Below, one piece after another: positions 59,510 through 64,000 of a DNA stretch of 64,000 nt. The translations under genes were made by a program, and so were the position numbers. Location of the stretch: NCBI GenBank assembly GCA_965247425.1, contig OZ252023.1, forward strand, positions 4,092,001-4,156,000, written 5' to 3'. The notes below the pieces were generated by a model. It was given only the letters and a program-made list of their open reading frames with translations, was not told the origin of the DNA and ran no database searches. The first letter of the stretch is position 1, and every line of letters begins with the position of its first letter. Source of the stretch: CAZOZZ01 sp965247425. GTDB taxonomy: Bacteria > Acidobacteriota > Terriglobia > 20CM-2-55-15.

Positions 59510-62500
59510 TCACTCGGGCAGTAAGTCCATAACCGCCTGTTTGATGTCAATTTCCGGCATGATGAATTCCGCCTGGCTCGCTTCGAGCGTGAAATCCTCT
59601 CCGAAGACATAGGTGACGGGGAACTCCATTCCGACCCGAAGCCCGCTACCCCACTTTACCGACGCCAGTTCCCACTTCTTTTCGTATACCGTAACGGTCG
59701 TGAAGATCAGGCTCACATCGACGTTCACACCGGAGCTGATGGCAAACGTCAGAACTGGCTGGGCAAACACCGATGCCTTCGCGTCCACGCTGAACTGGTC
59801 GTTGGCATATTTGATCCCCACCTGTGCTGAGAGCGCACCTTCCAGTCCCAGGGCTCCGGTCAGCTCGATGAAGCCGGTAGCCGACGCAATTACGACGCTC
59901 AGGCCGAGGCCGCCTCGAATCCCCACTGTGAGTGTTGCCGACGCTGGGACATAGAGCTCCCCACCGCCGGTCAGCGAGAAATCCCAGTCCTCCTGTGACG
60001 GGTCGAACGTCGCCGAGATGTTGGCGCCCCGAATGACTCCAGGCCCCACCCCCGCACTCGCGTTGATCGTGGCGCCGATAGTGGCAACCAGCCCGATGCT
60101 CCTCGTGCCTACGGGGATACCGAAGATCGGGAATTGCACCGAGGGAATTCCCGGGAGGTTCTTTTTGACGTCCTTCAAGTCGAACAGCGGGATGTCGTCT
60201 GGAGCTTCGAGCCCGCCTTTCACCTCCATCGTTCCGTTTTCGCGGAAATCCACAGCCGCCTTGGCGACGAGATTCTTGGCAAGGGCAAAGCTGAGCTCAC
60301 CGCCTCCGCTGATCCGGTTCTGTTCGTTCAGCTTGGCATGGATCCCACCGGTAAATTTTCCCTTGGTGTATGTAAACCGGCTCTCACCGGTGATCGCGGC
60401 TTTCGCATATTTGATCGTGAAATCGGCTCCCGCACCTTCCAGTCCGGGGATATCGAGGCCGACTTGTGCCGACCCGCTGAGGTCCCCATCGGCGAGCGTC
60501 AGGGCGATGTCGGCGGCCTTCAGCCCGGGAATATCCAGGGCGACGCCACCGGTGATGCTGTATTTGTCGTCCTTGACGCCGAACTCCAGCGTGCCCTGTT
60601 TTACGCCGGGGACATCCAGCAGTACGACGCCATGCCCCTTGAACGACTCGTCGTCGATATCGATCACCAGGCTGGCAGATTTCACGCCCTTCATCTTGAA
60701 TTTGTCTTTGCCGAGAGTGATCTGTCCGGTGAGCCTCTTCTGTTCGTACTTGATCACGCCCTGAGCGGTATCGAGTCCGGGCACCTCGAAGTCGATCGTG
60801 CCTTTGGCATTGAAACCGTCTTTGTCGGCGCCTGCTTCAAGACGGGCCTTGGCAAACTGTCCGATGTCGAATGCCAGGGCTCCGGATGCCGAGAATTGCT
60901 GTTCCTGAAGGCGGGCTTCGATGCTGGCTTCGGTGATCTGGACGCCGGGAATCGGCACGTTGATCTCTTCGGCCTTGGCCTGGACCGCCCCGCTGAAGAT
61001 GCCGTTGTCGATGGCGATGTGGACCGTGGTCTTGTCCAGGAGGGGAACCGACGGGGTGAAGCTTCCCTTACCCGAAAGGCCGGTCTCGCCGAGGCTGAGC
61101 GTCAGGTCGGCTTCGCTGAGGAACGGGAAGAGCAACGGCTTGACACGGCTGTCTGCATCGATGTTGACGACCCCATCTTTGATGTCGAGCGTGACTTTCT
61201 TCTTTCGTTTGTCCTTCAGAAAATCGACTGCGCCGGAAGTGAATTCACCCACGAGCGATCCACTCTTGTCGGGATTCCACGTAATTTGAGAAAACTTGAG
61301 TCCGGCGATGACCTGCCAGTACCGACCTTTGACCTTGTAGGTATTGGGCGCGATCGTGGTTTTGGGAATCGGCAGTTTTGCGGTGGTTTGCCCGAACGTC
61401 AACGTTATCCAGGTACCTTTTTCCTCACCGGTCGCGTCGATGTTCCTTTCCAGTGCGAGGCACTTATCGTCGGTGACCGGTGTTTCGATCTTGAGTTTGG
61501 TGAAACGCAGGACCACGTCATTTCCGTGTATCGCTTCGAGCCGCCTCCGGGTGCCTGACACCTGGCTGTTGATCCGGCTTCCGCTTCTGCCGTTGTACCG
61601 CTTCTCCAGAATCTGAAGGTTCTCCATGTTGTTGGAGCCCCCGACCTGAAGCTCGATGATGTGGTCGACTTCACAGGCGTTTTCGCCGTCGCTGAACTGC
61701 GCCACAAACTCCTTATCGGTTCCACGCCAACCCGTGCGTTGCTTCCAGGTATTGCGGAGCGTGCTGGTGCCCGGCCGCGTGAACTTCGCGATCGTGCCCA
61801 GACGGCCCTCTCGAATCGCTCTCGAATATTCGGCTCCCGCCGTCGCGTCGCCCTTCTCCTTGGGCACGACGAACGGATCCTTGATGTTCACGATACGGTC
61901 CGTGTCTTTCAGGTCGGAAGTCGCGCGCTGAATTCGAGGTGCGGAGGCGAGGGTCAGGGTTGGCTTGCGACCGGCGGCGACGTCGCTTGCCGCCCTGTCG
62001 GCTTCCTGTTCGTAAGGGTCACCCGGAGTGGAGACTTCGAGGCTGCTACCGTCGGCCGGCTTGGCGGCGACGCCCACCCGTTGCTGCAGGACGTGGGTGA
62101 GTTCATGGGTGAGCAACTGGAGCCCAGCGTCCATTCCGGGTGCATACGCCGAGGTCGCAAAATAGACATGATTCCCGACGGTGAAAGCTTCGGCTCCGAG
62201 GGCGCGCGCACGCTCTTCGGCGTTCGGACCGGTATGCAGACGGACGTCGCTGAAATCGGTTTGGAACCGGTCCTCCATGAAGTAGAGCGTCTCAGGATCC
62301 AGTGGGACGCCCTCCTCGTATTCCAGATCAAAGAGGGGATCGGAATAGGAGAATCCGAATGGGTCCTCATCGTAGGCACTGTAGCCGTAGTCGTCGTAAC
62401 CGGGAGCCGCCTGGCGCTGGACTTTCTTGGTGTGCCCGTCCTGGCAACCGCACTTTTCCCCGCAACCACACCTGCGTTGGATGAATCGGCCGACATGCGA

Positions 62501-62581
62501 TTGCGCGGACGGCAGGCGCGCGGGCAGGACGTTCGAGCCGGCTTGATTGTCTTGAACGGCGGTGGACTTCGAATTCGACAT
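59510..62581 (-). CDS. DUF4157 eCIS cargo-like protein with HNH-like segment and long beta-repeat region
   Basis: 1023 residues. N-terminal Cys-rich RRCGCGEKCGCQDG followed by QRQ, as in many eCIS cargo proteins. DUF4157 at residues ~94-170 with HExxH metal site H159-E160-x-x-H163 (LLTHELTHVLQQ) and DPYEQEADRAASDVAAG. Residues ~303-325 (CEVDHIIELQVGGSNNMENL) resemble an HNH nuclease core, but the third metal-binding His is not evident. From ~400 to 1023 it is Gly-rich and beta-strand-rich, with repeats of the VPG(L/V)..G type. Translation is coupled to the ATPase gene (TAATG). DUF4157 marks cargo of extracellular contractile injection systems. Confidence 0.8.
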   Translation of the reverse strand: MSNSKSTAVQDNQAGSNVLPARLPSAQSHVGRFIQRRCGCGEKCGCQDGHTKKVQRQAAPGYDDYGYSAYDEDPFGFSYSDPLFDLEYEEGVPLDPETLYFMEDRFQTDFSDVRLHTGPNAEERARALGAEAFTVGNHVYFATSAYAPGMDAGLQLLTHELTHVLQQRVGVAAKPADGSSLEVSTPGDPYEQEADRAASDVAAGRKPTLTLASAPRIQRATSDLKDTDRIVNIKDPFVVPKEKGDATAGAEYSRAIREGRLGTIAKFTRPGTSTLRNTWKQRTGWRGTDKEFVAQFSDGENACEVDHIIELQVGGSNNMENLQILEKRYNGRSGSRINSQVSGTRRRLEAIHGNDVVLRFTKLKIETPVTDDKCLALERNIDATGEEKGTWITLTFGQTTAKLPIPKTTIAPNTYKVKGRYWQVIAGLKFSQITWNPDKSGSLVGEFTSGAVDFLKDKRKKKVTLDIKDGVVNIDADSRVKPLLFPFLSEADLTLSLGETGLSGKGSFTPSVPLLDKTTVHIAIDNGIFSGAVQAKAEEINVPIPGVQITEASIEARLQEQQFSASGALAFDIGQFAKARLEAGADKDGFNAKGTIDFEVPGLDTAQGVIKYEQKRLTGQITLGKDKFKMKGVKSASLVIDIDDESFKGHGVVLLDVPGVKQGTLEFGVKDDKYSITGGVALDIPGLKAADIALTLADGDLSGSAQVGLDIPGLEGAGADFTIKYAKAAITGESRFTYTKGKFTGGIHAKLNEQNRISGGGELSFALAKNLVAKAAVDFRENGTMEVKGGLEAPDDIPLFDLKDVKKNLPGIPSVQFPIFGIPVGTRSIGLVATIGATINASAGVGPGVIRGANISATFDPSQEDWDFSLTGGGELYVPASATLTVGIRGGLGLSVVIASATGFIELTGALGLEGALSAQVGIKYANDQFSVDAKASVFAQPVLTFAISSGVNVDVSLIFTTVTVYEKKWELASVKWGSGLRVGMEFPVTYVFGEDFTLEASQAEFIMPEIDIKQAVMDLLPE

Positions 62582-64000
62582 TACTGGCGCACCAGCTCGT
62601 AGTAGCGTTCAAACTCGGATCGCTCGCAGACTTTCCCTTGCTTTTGATACTCGCGCCGGAGGGCGAGTATCAGGTGGTGCATGGAGATCAATTCTCCGTT
62701 TGAGGCGGCATGAAACGCGGCCGCCAGGACCACGTTCTTGATCCCTCCCCCGGTGAGTTTGAATTTCCTGGCCAGGAAGTCGAACTCGATGTCGTCAGAA
62801 AGCGGTGCCTCTGGAGGGAACACCCCACGCCAGAGCCGGGCCCGATCGTCTTCTTCCGGCAGCGGGAACTCGATCAGAAACTGCATCCGGCGAAGGAAAG
62901 CAGCGTCGATGTTATTGCTCATGTTGGTGGCCAGCACGACGATTCCGTCGTGTGCCTCGACTCGCTGAAGCAGGAAGTTCACTTCGGCGTTCGCATAGCG
63001 GTCATGCGCGTCCCGCACCTCAGTGCGCTTGCCGAAAAGCGAGTCCGCTTCGTCGAAGAAGAGGATGGATTCCGACTGCCAGGCATCGTCGAATATGGAC
63101 GCCAGGTTCTTTTCGGTCTCACCGATGTACTTGCTGACGACCGAAGACAGGTCGACACGATAGACCTCAACGCCAAGAGCCGTGGCAAGCACTTCGGCGG
63201 ACAAGGTCTTACCCGTGCCTGACGGCCCTGTGAACAGCGCAGTCAGGCCTTTGCCCAAACTCAGCTTCTTCGCGAAGCCCCACTCTTGAAACACGCGGTG
63301 ACGATACCGAGCCGTGTCGCACAGCTCCTGAAGTTGTTCCAGCGTCCGGTTCGGAAGGATCAGGTCGTCCCAGGTTCGCACGGAGGTCTGCCGGCGCGCG
63401 TGGCGGATCAGGTGGCGACCTGATTCCTCACGACAAGCCGCACCCAGCGTCACAGTGGTCGGGGACGCCTCAGGAGGCAGCGTCGCCACCACTCGCGCGA
63501 TCTGCCCCCCGGTAAAACGATAAGCGCGTGCGAGGAATTCAACATCGATCGCCCCAAGATCGGGACGCCGGGATACGGCCCTCTCCCATAGCCGCCTGCG
63601 TGTCGTCTGGTCGGGAACCTCAGTGCGAATCGCCAGAAGAGGGGCTCCCGTCTCTATTGCGAAAGACGTCTCGGCGGATACAAAGACCGGTCCACCGAAA
63701 CGCCGGAGCTCGATCTGGGCCCGGGTCTTCATCTGTACCGTCGACGGCTCCGATCCCTGCAAGGTGTGCCAGTTTTCCAGGAGCGGGATTCCGCCATACA
63801 GTCGTGCTTCGCGGAGCGCGATCTCCAGGGCTTCGGGAACCCGTTCGTGGAGCGCCAGTAACGCCCCGGCATCCACGACCAGCTGTGGGCGGGCACGCTC
63901 CCGGCATACCGCCTCCGCCGCCGAACGGCGACCGCTTCCGGGGGAACCGTGAAGCAGGCAGATTGCCGCGCCAGGGAGTGAACGCAATCGATCCAGCGTG
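62581..64000 (-). CDS. AAA+ ATPase of eCIS type (5' end outside window)
   Basis: At least 472 residues; the frame is still open at the edge of the window. Two AAA modules: the N-terminal one (residues ~8-170 from the TTG at 63987) has a degenerate Walker A (HGSPGSGRRSAAE, Arg for Lys); the C-terminal one has GPSGTGKT (~254-261), ILFFDEADSLFGK (Walker B, ~308-320) and sensor/arginine-finger region FLRRMQFLIEFPLPEEDDRA. This tandem layout is that of the Afp15/Pvc15-like ATPases of contractile injection systems. Upstream partner genes are beyond base 64000. Confidence 0.8.
   Translation of the reverse strand, partial: TLDRLRSLPGAAICLLHGSPGSGRRSAAEAVCRERARPQLVVDAGALLALHERVPEALEIALREARLYGGIPLLENWHTLQGSEPSTVQMKTRAQIELRRFGGPVFVSAETSFAIETGAPLLAIRTEVPDQTTRRRLWERAVSRRPDLGAIDVEFLARAYRFTGGQIARVVATLPPEASPTTVTLGAACREESGRHLIRHARRQTSVRTWDDLILPNRTLEQLQELCDTARYRHRVFQEWGFAKKLSLGKGLTALFTGPSGTGKTLSAEVLATALGVEVYRVDLSSVVSKYIGETEKNLASIFDDAWQSESILFFDEADSLFGKRTEVRDAHDRYANAEVNFLLQRVEAHDGIVVLATNMSNNIDAAFLRRMQFLIEFPLPEEDDRARLWRGVFPPEAPLSDDIEFDFLARKFKLTGGGIKNVVLAAAFHAASNGELISMHHLILALRREYQKQGKVCERSEFERYYELVRQ

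Noticed and set aside
60134..61558. 474-codon plus-strand frame opposite the DUF4157 gene
   Set aside because: Complementary shadow of a gene with recognisable domains; no ribosome binding site or motifs.

Overview
The window looks like a chromosomal segment of a Gram-negative, GC-rich (roughly 58-60 % by eye) member of the Acidobacteriota or a close relative. This is inferred from an ~800-residue duplicated MacB/FtsX permease of the ADOP type, a DUF5916 outer-membrane protein, a Tes/MSS-like radical SAM enzyme and large secreted c-type cytochromes. No rRNA is present to confirm it.

Layout. 1-8742: housekeeping genes (TPR fragment, methyltransferase, Na+/solute symporter, urate-oxidase-N-like membrane protein, cupredoxin-like lipoprotein, a coupled RCK/USP regulator plus CPA2 antiporter pair, a secreted glycine-zipper protein). 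8797-9328: integrase stump beside tRNA-Arg(TCT). 9636-12535: 2-oxoglutarate:ferredoxin oxidoreductase korAB. 12711-16104: haem protein, tRNA-His, two paralogous secreted coiled-coil proteins separated by an inverted-repeat element, and a zinc-ribbon membrane protein. 16261-21065: 2-oxoacid dehydrogenase E1 alpha, E1 beta and E2, then serine acetyltransferase, punctuated by two MITE-like elements that share termini. 21247-25116: TPP riboswitch with thiC, an A-type Fe-S carrier, YjbQ and a DUF59 protein. 25322-30712: Tes/MSS-like radical SAM enzyme, folB, DUF2203, trxB and an aminotransferase.

30793-38390 is accessory. Next to tRNA-Arg(TCG) lies a phage-like early module (excisionase-like HTH, DUF669/SSB-like, AAA ATPase, RecB-like nuclease, Cro-like protein, LexA-type self-cleaving repressor with a 27-bp palindromic operator), followed by gene fragments, a secreted HExxH protein and a two-gene insertion sequence. 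38848-57988 returns to chromosomal functions: hybrid histidine kinase, dihaem cytochrome, ABC permeases, the CotH/DUF4956/VTC trio, AAA-DUF4143, SRAP, ABC-F, DUF5916, FG-GAP propeller and HAD.

58471 to the right edge (minus strand) is the border of what appears to be an extracellular contractile injection system (eCIS) locus: a two-module AAA+ ATPase, a 1023-residue DUF4157 protein with an HNH-like segment and a long beta-rich repeat region, and a TPR protein. Sheath, tube and baseplate genes would lie beyond base 64000.

Two genome-level patterns stand out. At least six genes carry an apparent single-nucleotide frameshift whose correction restores a conserved C-terminus or domain order, which suggests indel errors in the assembly or real decay. 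Most of the roomy convergent gene junctions hold an inverted repeat or terminator hairpin, three of them from one GCAAAGACGCAGAG-type family.
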